Shown: positions 28,862-38,142, numbered from the stretch's first letter. The stretch is DNA of 64,000 nt from G963717155 sp963717155 (GCA_963717155.1 OY970326.1:4712001-4776000), one strand, 5' to 3'. Numbers and translations: made by a program. Notes: generated by a model not told the origin, from the sequence alone.

Positions 28862-30259
28862 GCCGTCCGGCGACCGCGGCCGATCTGCGGACGGTCGACC
28901 TCTTCGACGATCTCGACGACGACGAGCTCGTCGAGTGGGTCGAGGCCACGTCCGTGCGGGACGTCGAGCCGGGCACGGTGATCGCCGAGCAGGCCAAGCT
29001 GGTGCCCGGAGTCGAGCTGCTGCTCGATGGCACGGCGCTGGCGCAGATATTCGACGGCGACCGCGCCGAGCCTGTCGGCCGCCAGGTGGCCCCGACCTGG
29101 ATGGGAGCGATCGCCGTGCTGACGGAGGCACCGTTCGGCGTGACGGTGACCACCGAGTCGGCATGCGTCCTCGCGCTGATCCCGTCGGACGACTTCCTCC
29201 GCCTCGCGCTCGTGCACCCTGCGGTGCACCGGCGCGTGATGCAGCAGATCGCGCCCGTGATGAGCCGGATCACCGGCCTCGAGCAGAACCGCGAGCGTCT
29301 GGCCGCGCTCGGCACGATGGCCGCCGGTCTGGCACACGAGCTGAACAACCCGGCGGCGGCGGCACGCCGTGCTGCCGCGCAGATGGCCGAGGCACTCGCG
29401 GTCGTGAGCTCGACGGTGGGCCGGTTCGTCGAGTCGGGCATCGAGCGCAGCGACGCCGAGGCACTCGTCACGCTGCACCGGGAGGCGATCGACGCGCGCC
29501 GAGGGTCAGACCGCGCTCGGCGCGCTCGATGCGGCCGACGCCGAGGACGAGCTGCTGGCGCGGCTCGAAGAGCTCGGAGTGCCGGAGGCCTGGAAGCTCG
29601 TCGAGCCCCTGATCGCCGCCGGTCTCGACCAGGACTGGGTCGACCGTGTCGCCGCGGCCGCCGGGCCTGCCACCGACGCTGCGCTCGGCTGGGTCGCCGC
29701 GACCCTCACCGCGCAGGGCCTGGCCGACGAGCTGAAGGAGTCGACGGCTCGTATGTCGAGCCTCGTCGGCGCCGTCAAGTCGTACGCGTACATGGACCGC
29801 GGCGACCTCGTGGAGATCGACCTTCACGAGGGCATCGAGACGACGATCGTGATCCTCGGACACAAGCTTCGCCAGACGGCGATCGAGATCAAGCGCAACT
29901 ACGACCGCTCGCTTCCCCGGCTGACCGTGCGCGGGTCCGAGCTCAACCAGGTATGGACGAACCTGCTCGACAACGCGATCGATGCCCTCGGCGATCACGG
30001 GACGATCACGATCACCACCAGCAACGTGGCCGGGCACGCGCTCGTCGAGATCGCAGACGACGGCCCCGGGATGCCGCCGGAGGTCCAGGCGCGGATCTTC
30101 GACGCCTTCTTCACGACCAAGGACGTGGGGCGGGGAACCGGGCTCGGGCTGGCGACGGCCCGCCGGATCGTCGTCGATCGTCACGACGGCGCGCTGACGT
30201 TCGAGTCGGGCCCGGGAGGCACGACGTTCCGCGTGTCGCTGCCGTTCACCCAGTCCTGA
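28858..30259 (+). CDS. CRP-like domain sensor histidine kinase (one frame break)
   Basis: About 466 residues, soluble. The N-terminal 140 residues are a cyclic-nucleotide-binding/CRP-like beta barrel (LFDDLDDDELVEWVEATSVR to MSRITGLEQNRERLAAL). Then come the H box GTMAAGLAHELNNPAAAARR, N box VWTNLLDNAIDALGDHG, G1 DDGPGMPPE and G2 GRGTGLGLATARRIV. One extra base near 29503 breaks the frame between them. It has no receiver of its own, while the gene translated just before it (ATGA overlap) carries one fused to an oxidoreductase, making that enzyme its probable target. The signal bound by the CRP-like domain is unknown. Confidence 0.85.
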
Positions 30260-30305
30260 CCCGGTTATCGTCCGACAGACCAACCGCCAGAGGAAGGACT
30301 GCCAC

Positions 30306-30912
30306 ATGTCGCTCTTCTCCCGTGGCTTTCGCGGACGCCCGCGACGCGACGTCGATCCGGCGCGCATCCCTCCGGGGCAGTACGTGGTCGACGACTTCCC
30401 GGTGCTCTCGGCGGGGCCGACCCCGCGCCCACACCTCGACCGCTGGAGCTTCAGCATCCAGGGGGCGGTCGGCGAGCCCGTGTCGTGGACGTGGGACGAG
30501 TTCAACGCGCTCCCGACCGAGACGTTCACGCTCGACATCCATTGCGTCACGAAGTGGACGAAGCTCGACACGACCTGGACCGGGCGTGTCGGTCGACACC
30601 CTCCTGAAAGGAGTCGAGATCGAGGCCGACTACGTCACCGCGTGGTCCGACGGCGACTACACGACCAACATGACGATCGCCGACATCACGGATGGCAAGG
30701 CCTGGGTCGTCAGCACCTTCGCCGGCGAGCCGCTCGAGGCCGAGCACGGTGGCCCCGCGCGCCTGCTCGTGCCGCACCTCTACTTCTGGAAGAGCGCCAA
30801 GTGGGTCCGCGGGCTGACGCTGACGCCCACCGACGAGCCGGGATTCTGGGAGCAGAACGGTTACCACAACCACGGAGATCCGTGGCAAGAGCAGCGCTAC
30901 TGGGGCGACTGA
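30306..30912 (+). CDS. Sulfite-oxidase-like molybdopterin oxidoreductase (one frame break)
   Basis: About 201 residues, cytosolic (no Tat signal). It matches the molybdopterin domain of the SUOX/MsrP family: GEPVSWTWDEFNALPTETFT, the Mo-ligand cysteine in DIHCVTKWTKLDTTW, SVDTLLKGVEIEADYV, and the C-terminal WVRGLTLTPTDEPGFWE. The frame breaks near 30585; removing one C from ACCGGGCGTGTCG restores TWTGVSVDTLL. Family members oxidise sulfite or reduce methionine sulfoxide; the substrate here is unknown. The next gene encodes a flavin reductase that overlaps it, probably its electron partner. Confidence 0.85.
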
Positions 30913-31643
30913 TCGTCACGAGAGCGCCCATCCTCTGGCGTGCCGCGCGCGTCCGCGAGGTCGTCGACGAGACGCCGACGGCGCGGACGCTCGTGTTCGA
31001 CGTGCCCGACTGGCCCGGACACGAGGCCGGCCAGCACGTCGACGTGCGCCTGACGGCGGACGACGGGTATCAGACCGAGCGCTCCTACTCGATCGCGTCG
31101 GCGCCGGAGGATCCGACGCTGGCGCTCACGGTCGAGCGGATCGACGACGGCGAGGTGTCGCCCTATCTCACGGAGGAGCTCCGCGCGGGCGACCAGATCG
31201 AGCTGCGCGGTCCGATCGGCGGCTACTTCGCCTGGCGGGTGCAGGACGGAGGCCCGCTCCTGCTCGTCGGCGGTGGCTCGGGGGTGGTGCCGCTGATGTC
31301 GATGCTGCGCCACCACGCGGCGGCGGCCAGCACCATCGACGCGCGGCTCCTGCTGTCGGCGAGGAGCGCCGAGGACATCCTGTACCGCGGCGAGCTCGAC
31401 GCGCTCCGGGGGGTCGCGGTCTCGTACACGCTGACGCGCCGCCGGCCCGAGGGCTGGGGCGGGTTCGATCGCCGAGTCGACGCCGACATGCTCGTGGCGG
31501 TCGGCCCGGCGGTGGAGCAGCGTCCGCACATCTTCGTCTGCGGTCCGACGGCCTTCGTCGAGACCGTCGCGGACCTGCTGCTCGAGCTCGGACACGATCG
31601 GCGGGCGATTCGCGCCGAGCGCTTCGGCCCGACAGGAGGATGA
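30882..31643 (+). CDS. FAD/NAD(P)-binding ferredoxin-reductase-type oxidoreductase
   Basis: 253 residues. FAD-binding barrel with ERSYSIASAP, and NAD(P) domain with LLLVGGGSGVVPLMSMLRHH and IFVCGPTAFVETVADLL. There is no [2Fe-2S] domain, so it is a simple flavin reductase. I chose GTG 30882 (MARAALLGRLIVTRAP), which gives the N-terminus usual for actinobacterial relatives and overlaps the upstream molybdoenzyme gene by 31 bases. That overlap and the conserved pairing suggest it passes electrons to or from the sulfite-oxidase-like protein. It is followed within two bases by the DUF6510 gene. Confidence 0.85.
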   Translation: MARAALLGRLIVTRAPILWRAARVREVVDETPTARTLVFDVPDWPGHEAGQHVDVRLTADDGYQTERSYSIASAPEDPTLALTVERIDDGEVSPYLTEELRAGDQIELRGPIGGYFAWRVQDGGPLLLVGGGSGVVPLMSMLRHHAAAASTIDARLLLSARSAEDILYRGELDALRGVAVSYTLTRRRPEGWGGFDRRVDADMLVAVGPAVEQRPHIFVCGPTAFVETVADLLLELGHDRRAIRAERFGPTGG

Positions 31644-31644
31644 G

Positions 31645-31914
31645 ATGACCGACGAGGCCCTGTGGCTGGACGGCAACGCGGTCGCAGGGCTGCTCCAGGA
31701 GCTCTTCGACAGCGAGATGACGGACGAGCTCCGCGGCTGCGGCTCGTGCGGTCAGTGGAACCCGGTCGGCGCGCACCGCGCCTACCGCGGTGCGGGCATC
31801 GTGCTGCGCTGCCCTGCCTGCGGCGACGTCGCGATGCGGATCGCGACGCTGCCTGAGCGCCACATCGTGCAGCTTTCCGGTAGCTGGACGCTCAGCCTGT
31901 CACGTCTCGACTGA
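31645..31914 (+). CDS. DUF6510-like zinc-ribbon protein
   Basis: An 89-residue soluble protein with two CxxC knuckles (RGCGSCGQWNP and LRCPACGDVAM) that should bind one zinc. The rest is a short beta sandwich (GAHRAYRGAGIVL, HIVQLSGSWTLSLSRLD). It begins one base after the flavin reductase stop, so it belongs to the molybdoenzyme/reductase operon, an arrangement I recall from other actinobacteria. Its role is unknown; an assembly or regulatory part is an inference. Confidence 0.7.
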   Translation: MTDEALWLDGNAVAGLLQELFDSEMTDELRGCGSCGQWNPVGAHRAYRGAGIVLRCPACGDVAMRIATLPERHIVQLSGSWTLSLSRLD

Positions 31915-31927
31915 AAGAGAGCACAAC

Positions 31928-32593
31928 TTGGCACGCATCGCGGTCATCTACTACAGCGCCACGGGGAACGTCCACGCCCTTGCGAACGCGGTCGCCGAGG
32001 GGGCCGAGTCGGCGGGAGCCGAGGTGCGCCTCCGACAGGTCGAGGAGATCGCCTCCGAGATGCTGATCTCGCAGAACCAGTACTGGGGCCGCCACCGCGC
32101 GGCGGTGCGCGACCAGCCCGAGGCGACGCTCGATGACCTCGAGTGGGCCGACGCCGTCGCGTTCGGCACGCCCACCCGCTTCGGAAACGTGTCGGCGCAG
32201 CTCAAGCAGTTCATGGACCAGGCCGGCAACCTGTGGCAGGAGGGGAAGCTCGCCGACAAGCTGGCGACGTCGTTCACGTCCTCGCAGACGGAGCACGGGG
32301 GTCAGGAGTCGACGATCCTGGCGCTCAACAACACCTTCTACCACTGGGGCATGGTCGTCGTCCCGCTCGGCTACACGGTGCACGAGGTGTACGCGTCCGG
32401 CGGCAACCCGTACGGAGCGTCCTACACGAGCGGCACTCGCACGCCGGGCGATCTTCCCGACGACGTGCTCGCCGTCGCCCGAGCACAGGGTTCGCGCCTC
32501 GCGCGGTTCGCTGCGGTGATCGCCCCTGCGCTGGCCGACGGCCGTCTCCCGACCCCGGGTGTCTGCGAGGCGATCAACGCTCGGTCGAGATGA
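31928..32593 (+). CDS. wrbA: NAD(P)H:quinone oxidoreductase, WrbA-type flavoprotein
   Basis: About 221 residues with a flavodoxin-like fold. FMN phosphate site IAVIYYSATGNVHALA; second FMN loop FGTPTRFGNVSAQLKQFMDQ; third FTSSQTEHGGQESTI; and WrbA-type insertion YHWGMVVVPLGYTVHEVYAS. These enzymes reduce quinones by two electrons in the cytosol, avoiding semiquinone radicals. The start is TTG 31928 (preceded by GAAAGAGAG), giving MARIAVIYYS. It closes the redox cluster and overlaps the convergent aldehyde dehydrogenase by 20 bases. Confidence 0.9.
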   Translation: MARIAVIYYSATGNVHALANAVAEGAESAGAEVRLRQVEEIASEMLISQNQYWGRHRAAVRDQPEATLDDLEWADAVAFGTPTRFGNVSAQLKQFMDQAGNLWQEGKLADKLATSFTSSQTEHGGQESTILALNNTFYHWGMVVVPLGYTVHEVYASGGNPYGASYTSGTRTPGDLPDDVLAVARAQGSRLARFAAVIAPALADGRLPTPGVCEAINARSR

Positions 32594-34015
32594 AGACGCT
32601 CTTCTGCTCGGTGTTGTGCACGAGGCCTTCCATCCCGAGCTCCTTGCCGATGCCCGACTGCTTGTAGCCGCCGAACGGCGCCTGCGGGAACACCGACGAG
32701 TTGGAGTTCACGCCGATGCAGCCCGTGCGCATCGCCCGCGCGACGCGTAGCTGCCGGGCACCGTCGCGCGTCCACAGCGAGCCGGAGAGGCCGTAGGGCG
32801 TGTCGTTGGCGAGCCGGATCGCCTCGTCCTCGTCGCGGAACGTGATCACCGAGACGACGGGCCCGAAGATCTCCTCGCGGCTGACCGCCATGTCGTTCGT
32901 GCATCCGTCGAGGATCGTCGGCCGCAGGAAGTACCCGTCCGCGAGCCCGGGGTCGGACGGACGCACGCCGCCCTCGACCAGCCTGGCGCCCTCGCCCACG
33001 CCGCGCTCGATGTAGCGCTCGACCGTGTCGCGCTGCCCCGCCGAGACCATCGGGCCGACCTGCGTGTCGGCGTCCTCCGGATCCCCGACGACGATCGCGT
33101 GGGTCGTGGCCGCGTAGCGCTCGAGCACCTCGTCCTTGACCGACTCCTCGACGAGGAGGCGCGAGCGGGCACAGCAGTCCTGGCCGCAGTTCTCGAACAC
33201 CGCGAACGGCGCCGAGCCGGCCCACCTTCTCGAGGTCGGCGTCGGCGAACACGATCGCGGCCGACTTTCCGCCCAGCTCGAGCGTGACGCGCTTGATCGT
33301 GCCGGCGGCCTTCCGCATGATCTCGACGCCGACCGCCGTCGAGCCGGTGAAGCCGACCTTGGCGACGAGCGGATGCTCGACGAGCGCGTCGCCGACGATC
33401 TGGCCGGGCCCGGGGACGACGTTCAGCACACCTGCCGGAAGCCCGGCCTCGAGCGCGAGCTCGGCGTAGCGCAACGCGCTGAGCGGCGAGAGGCTCGCCG
33501 GCTTGAGGACGACGCAGTTGCCTGCCGCGATCGCAGGGGCGGTCTTCCAGTTGCCGATGTTGAGCGGGAAGTTCCACGGCGTGATCAGCGCCGCGACGCC
33601 GATCGGCTCGCGGAACGTCAGCAGGACGCCGTCACGGTCGACCGGGATCGTGTTGCCGAAGAACTTGTCCACGGCGCCGGCGTAGTAGCGCATCACGGCG
33701 GCCGCGTTGCCGACGCACCAGCGCGCGTCGCCGATCGCCATCCCCATGTCGCGCGTCTCGAGCAGGCCGAGCTCGTCGACGTGCTGCATCGAGCAGGTCG
33801 GCCCAGCGGTATAGCACCTTCGCCCGCTGGATCGCGGTGCGCTGGCCCCAGTCCTCGAACGCACGAGCTGCGGCGCGGACCGCGCGGTCGACGTCCTCGG
33901 CGCCCGCTTCGGCGACCGTGCGGAACACGCTGCCGGTCGCGGGGTTGATGGAGTCGAACGTGCGCCCCTCCGCGGCTTCGACGCGCGCGCCGTCGATCAG
34001 GAGTCCCTCCGTCAT
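32574..34015 (-). CDS. NAD(P)-dependent aldehyde dehydrogenase (two frame breaks)
   Basis: About 480 residues. Cofactor loop ITPWNFPLNIGNWKTAPAIA, GSTAVGVEIM, catalytic Glu in VTLELGGKSAAIVFADADL, catalytic Cys in FENCGQDCCARSR, and C-terminal EEIFGPVVSVITF and PFGGYKQSGIGKELG. It resembles betaine-aldehyde/phenylacetaldehyde dehydrogenases; the substrate is unknown. Frame breaks near 33795 and 33225 are each repaired by removal of one base and join conserved segments. ATG 34015. It stands alone on the minus strand, convergent with wrbA and divergent from the GGDEF/HD-GYP gene. Confidence 0.85.
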
Positions 34016-34186
34016 CGTGTTCCGCTCCTCTCGTCGGCCGTGCTCTGGATCGGGCCAGCGGATCCTACGACGCGACGCGCAGGCACGCCCCGGCATTTAC
34101 CGGGCAGCGTTAACCCTTTGGCACGAGAGGTCGATAAGGCTGGTTGTGACGCCCGCGCCGGATCCGCCGACCGAGCCGCCGCAGCG

Positions 34187-36070
34187 ATGGCGAGGCCTCG
34201 CGCAGCGCTCGAGCCCGAGGCGCTGCTCGACGCCCTCATCGGCCAGTCCGCGGTGGGCATCACGATCGTCGACCGCGATCTGCGCATCGTCCGGGCGAAT
34301 CGCGTGTTCGGCGTGTTCGGCGATCAGACCCAGGCCGAGGTCTTCGGACGCACGATCGGCGAGGTCCTCCCGCGTCTCGCGCCGCAGATCGTCCCGGCGA
34401 CGGTCAGGGTCCTCGAGACCGGGGAGCCGACGGTCGGAGCCGGAGGTCGTGGCTCGCGACCCGGACGATCCCGAGAACACGCGCTATTTCCGTACGTTCC
34501 GCTGGCCCGGTCGTCTCGACCGACGGCGAGGTCGTGGGCGTCACGTCGACCGTGATCGAGATCACCGACCTCAAGGCGCAGATCGAGCGCGACGACGCCG
34601 TCGTGCGTCAGCGTGAGAGCGATGCCGCCGAGCAGAGCGCTCGCGCGCTACCGCACCATCTTCGAAGGCGCGTCGATCGGCATCGTGCGCGCGCGATCGG
34701 ACGGGGCGCGTGATCGAGGCGAACCCCGCGATGGAGCAGATGCTCGGATACACGGCGGCCGAGCTCGACGGCGATGCGAGTTCCAGCGAGTACACGCATC
34801 CCGACGACGTCGAGCAGAACATCAGGCTGTTCAACGAGATCATGGAAGGCCCGCGCGAGGCGTACCGGTTCGAGAAGCGCTGCTTCCGCAAGGACGGCCA
34901 GATGATCTGGCTCCGCGTCACGTCGGTCGCCGAGGTGGATGAGGACGGCAGGCGCACTCACGCGATCACGATGCTCGAGGACATCACCGAGCGCAAGCTC
35001 GCCGAGCAGGCGCATGCTCGAGCAGGCGAGGCTGAACGAGCATCACGCCCTGCACGACGCCCTGACCGGCCTCGCGAACCGCCGCAAGCTGTACGCCGAT
35101 GTCGAGCAGCGCGCTGAACCAGCCCGAGGAGGGCTCGTTCGCGCTCGGGCTCTACGACCTCGACGGCTTCAAGGCCTACAACGACGCGTTCGGCCATCCG
35201 GCCGGCGACGCGCTGCTCGCCCGTCTCGGCCGCCGGATCGCCGACGCCATGAGCGGCAGGGGCACGGCCTACCGCATGGGCGGCGACGAGTTCTGCGTCT
35301 TCACCTGGGCGGCCGACTCCGAGCGCGTCCTCGAGGATGCGCGCCTGGCGCTGTGCGACAAGGGCGAGGGCTTCGCGATCCGCTGCTCGTGCTGGCGTGG
35401 CGCTCGTGCCCACGGAGGCCGCGACGCTCGAACGCGCGATCCAGATCGCCGACGAGCGGCTGTACAAGGACAAGCGCGCCAACCGGATCACCGACACGCT
35501 GCAGGTGCGCGACGCGCTCGTGCAGCTGATCGCCGAGCAGCGGCACGGAGCTCGCCCCGAACACCGTCAACGTCGCCGACCTCGCCGCCGCGACCGCGAC
35601 GCGGCTCGGCCTCTCAGCCGAGGAGGTCGCCTGCACGCGCATCGCGGCCGAGCTGCACGACATCGGCAAGACGGCGATGCCCGAGGCGATCCTCAGCAAG
35701 ACCGGCCCGCTCGACCAGGACGAGTGGGACTTCATGCAGCGGCACACCCTGATCGGCGAGCGGATCGTCGCCGCGGCGCCTGCGCTTGCCAGGATCGCGC
35801 CGATCGTGCGCGCGAGCCACGAGCGACCGGACGGCCACGGCTACCCCGACGGTCTCACCACCGATGCGATCCCGATCGGCGCGCGCATCGTCGCGGTCGT
35901 CGACGCGTTCGACGCGATGGTGTCGGCCCGGCCCTACCGCCCGGCGATGAGCATCTCGGAGGCGGTCGACGGAGCTCCGCCGCTGCGCCGGGACGCAGTT
36001 CGACGCCACGGTCGTCGACGCGTTCGGCAGGGTCATCGAGCAGCCCCGCCGCGAGTACCGCGCGGCGTAG
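34187..36070 (+). CDS. PAS-PAS-GGDEF-HD-GYP cyclic-di-GMP enzyme (about nine frame breaks)
   Basis: About 620 residues when frames are joined. First PAS (SAVGITIVDRDLRIVRANRV), second PAS (RVIEANPAMEQMLGYTAAEL with PAC ITMLEDITERKLAEQ), GGDEF domain (HDALTGLANRRKLY, signature YRMGGDEFCVF) and a C-terminal HD-GYP domain (AELHDIGKTAMPEAIL, SHERPDGHGYPDGL). Both catalytic signatures are intact, so it may both make and degrade cyclic di-GMP. The protein is read in pieces from all three frames between 34430 and 35980, always by one-base steps. The start is uncertain: ATG 34187, or GTG 34146 in another frame. No membrane helix, so it is a cytosolic sensor. Confidence 0.72.
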
Positions 36071-36094
36071 GTTCGACCACTCGTCGCACGGGCG

Positions 36095-37180
36095 CTACCG
36101 CGGTCCATGGAGCCGTCGCGCGAGCGCCAGGCCGCCGGTGCCGGCGTTCGGGGCAGCTGCGTGGAAGGCCGGCACGAGCTCGCTGGTCACGACACCGGAG
36201 TCCGCCGTGATGCGTCGGACGATCTCGAAGGTCTCCTCGGTGCGGGCCGCCCGATCCACGGTCACCGTGACGATCGGAACGTGACGTCGCACGGACCAGA
36301 ACCGGTCTCCGTGCGGGGGTCCGTCGTGCGAGTAGCCCCAGATGCCCCGCAGCGCCGTGGCCCCGGCGACACGAGACGAGCGCAGCGAGCGGATCAGCTG
36401 GGTGTGCAGGGCGTGGCCCTCGTAGCGCGCCTGCTCGCCGCTGTAGACCATGAGCTTCTGGAACATCTCCCGGCCATCCTCGTCGAGCGCCGGCACGGCC
36501 TCGGGCGCGGCGCGGAACGTCCCGTCCACCATGCAGAGGCGGATGCGCTCGAGGGTCATGATCGGCTGGGGGAGCATCGCGGAGAGCTCGGGGAGCGCCT
36601 GCGCGATCTGGTGGCCCTGGCCGACCGAGATGATCATCAGCGGGACGTTCTGGTTGCGCGAGAAGAACCGGGCACGTTCGCGCCGCCCGTGGAACGTGCC
36701 ATCGAGGCCGAGCAGCACGGTCGCGCCGGCGATGCCCCGCGCGCGGAGGCGATCGACGACCGCGAGGTAGGCCGGCCTCCCGTCGACCGTGTCGGTGCGA
36801 CCACAGTAGATCGTCAGCTTGGTCGCATCGTGGAGATCCTCGGGCAGCTCGACCGGGCCGACCTGCTCGCGCAGGAGGCGGGCGCGCTCCAGCGTGAACG
36901 TCCCTGAGGAGACGATGGCTCGCGCCTCCGGGAGCAGATGCTCGATCGCCGACCGCTCGTCGACGGCGACCACGACGAGCGGGAGGTCCTCGGACAGCGT
37001 GAGCAGGCGGTCGCTCCGCAGCTGGTGCTTGAGCCCGAATCCCTCGACGCCGCGCATCAGCACCGAGACCGCGACCCGGTGACGTTCGAACAGGTCGAGG
37101 ACGACGTCGCTGACCAGGGAGTCCCCCTGCCGCTCTCGCTCCCCGAAGTAGACCGTCAACTTGAGGCAATCGTCGTTCAC
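36095..37180 (-). CDS. Triple DUF190 (PII-like) domain protein of the fluoride operon
   Basis: A 361-residue protein of three tandem DUF190 units. Unit 1 begins CLKLTVYFGERERQGDSL (about res 4-105), unit 2 KLTIYCGRTDTVDGRPAYLA (about 118-215) and unit 3 FQKLMVYSGEQARYEGHAL (about 240-345). Each has the same order: strand, glycine-rich loop, long helix, (V/T)xLxG strand, then a strand ending in I(V/I)xV. DUF190 proteins are usually single-domain and PII-like and are often found beside crcB. Three units in one chain could mimic a PII-type trimer (inference). GTG 37180 overlaps the crcB stop by four bases, so it is coupled to the fluoride exporter genes. Confidence 0.82.
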   Translation of the reverse strand: MNDDCLKLTVYFGERERQGDSLVSDVVLDLFERHRVAVSVLMRGVEGFGLKHQLRSDRLLTLSEDLPLVVVAVDERSAIEHLLPEARAIVSSGTFTLERARLLREQVGPVELPEDLHDATKLTIYCGRTDTVDGRPAYLAVVDRLRARGIAGATVLLGLDGTFHGRRERARFFSRNQNVPLMIISVGQGHQIAQALPELSAMLPQPIMTLERIRLCMVDGTFRAAPEAVPALDEDGREMFQKLMVYSGEQARYEGHALHTQLIRSLRSSRVAGATALRGIWGYSHDGPPHGDRFWSVRRHVPIVTVTVDRAARTEETFEIVRRITADSGVVTSELVPAFHAAAPNAGTGGLALARRLHGPR

Positions 37181-37554
37181 AGGGCAGCCCCGATCTGCCA
37201 TCCGAGCAACGCGGCGCCGAGCCCGAGCAGCATGCTCACCAGCACGTTTCGCACGGCCAGCGCAACCTCGCCGTCCTCGGCGAGACGCTGGCTCTCGAAC
37301 ATCCAGGTCGAGAACGTGGTGAACGAGCCGATCGCCGCCGTCCCTACCAGCGTCATCACGTCGCCGGTCAGCGCGTCGCCGGCGAGCAGGCCCAGGACGA
37401 AGGAGCCGCTGACGTTGATCACCAGGGTGCCGTACGGGAACGTCGAGCGCGCGATCCGCTGCACGATCGTGTCCACGTGGAAGCGCGCCAGCGCACCGAG
37501 GGATCCGATGAGCGCGACGCCGACCCACACCGGAACGCTCACGCGAAGCTCCAT
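37177..37554 (-). CDS. crcB: Fluoride channel subunit CrcB/Fluc, second copy
   Basis: A 125-residue protein with four helices. Hallmarks are GSLGALARFHVD, PYGTLVINVSGSFVLGLLAG with the membrane Asn, and GSFTTFSTWMFE with the Phe-box/Ser-Thr pore segment. Fluc channels work as dual-topology dimers that leak fluoride out of the cell. This copy overlaps the other crcB gene by 16 bases and the triple DUF190 gene by four. Two unlike copies in tandem suggest an antiparallel heterodimer, as in organisms with paired fluC genes. ATG 37554. Confidence 0.92.
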   Translation of the reverse strand: MELRVSVPVWVGVALIGSLGALARFHVDTIVQRIARSTFPYGTLVINVSGSFVLGLLAGDALTGDVMTLVGTAAIGSFTTFSTWMFESQRLAEDGEVALAVRNVLVSMLLGLGAALLGWQIGAAL

Positions 37555-38018
37555 CGCGCGCGGCGTGCGAGATGTGTCGTAACGAGGACCGCGAGCAGGC
37601 CCGAGAGAATGCTCGCAGTCGCGTAGCCGGCTGCGAGCAGCACGTGGTCGGTGCGCGCCAGGCGGACGAGCTCCACCTGGAAGGTCGAGAAGGTCGTCAG
37701 CGCGCCGCAGAAGCCCGTGCCCACGAACGGTCGTCGGTGGGTGGACGGCGGCAGCCGCTCGACGAGCCTCGTCGCGAGGTAGCCGAGCAACGCGCTTCCC
37801 GCCACGTTGATCAGGAATGTGACCCACGGCCAGCTCCCCTGGGACGGCGGGAAGAGCCTGTCGAGCTCGACGCGCGCGAGGGCGCCGAGCGCGCCGCCTG
37901 CCGCAATCGCGGCGTTCATCGTGACGGGGACACGGCTCCCGCGCCGCGCCTGCGAGACGGAACGCCGGGAACCGCCGGGGTTCGTGCGCCGGTCGGCGGT
38001 AGTCGTGTCGTCTGCCAC
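37539..38018 (-). CDS. crcB: Fluoride channel subunit CrcB/Fluc, first copy
   Basis: About 159 residues. A basic, polar N-terminal tail of about 33 residues precedes the channel domain: AAGGALGALARVELDRL, PWVTFLINVAGSALLGYLAT and GFCGALTTFSTFQVELVRL carry the family landmarks. GTG 38018 has CAGGAGGG eight bases upstream. It is first in the operon and its leader contains a fluoride riboswitch, so expression should rise with intracellular fluoride. An alternative start within the tail (ATG, residue 34) would give a more usual length. Confidence 0.92.
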   Translation of the reverse strand: MADDTTTADRRTNPGGSRRSVSQARRGSRVPVTMNAAIAAGGALGALARVELDRLFPPSQGSWPWVTFLINVAGSALLGYLATRLVERLPPSTHRRPFVGTGFCGALTTFSTFQVELVRLARTDHVLLAAGYATASILSGLLAVLVTTHLARRARWSFA

Positions 38019-38044
38019 GGGCCCTCCTGAACGCTGTCTACCTC

Positions 38045-38097
38045 GAAGTAGAAGCCATCAGCCCGGAGGGCGGTTGGGCGCGGGCCTCATCGCGCTC
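38045..38097 (-). promoter_or_regulatory. Fluoride (crcB) riboswitch
   Basis: Read on the minus strand the leader contains GCGCGATGAGGCCCGCGC, then CAACCGCCCTCCGGGCTGAT and GGCTTCTAC. These match the fluoride aptamer in order: stem GCGCG/CGCGC around the GATGAGGC loop, the AAC joint, stem GCCC/GGGC, the conserved CTGATGGC and the TCTAC end. The pseudoknot GAGGC with GCTTC also forms, with one G-U pair. It lies about 27 bases upstream of the crcB start, exactly where a fluoride ON switch is expected. Very close in layout to the Thermotoga petrophila aptamer as I recall it. Confidence 0.92.
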
Positions 38098-38103
38098 GCC
38101 CCC

Positions 38104-38131
38104 AGAATACAACGGAATGGTGCGCTCCGAA
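38104..38131 (-). promoter_or_regulatory. Possible promoter of the crcB operon
   Basis: On the minus strand, TTCGGA (38131-38126), 16 bp spacer, TATTCT (38109-38104), with the riboswitch starting about seven bases later. The elements are weak matches, but the spacing to the aptamer is right. Confidence 0.4.
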
Positions 38132-38142
38132 CCGGATCCCGC

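Noticed and set aside
27412..30912. Apparent 1166-residue protein spanning receiver-oxidoreductase, kinase and molybdoenzyme sequence
   Set aside because: It arises because one frame stays open while the real genes shift frame. Only parts of it carry the conserved motifs, and real starts and stops (ATGA at 28858) lie inside it.
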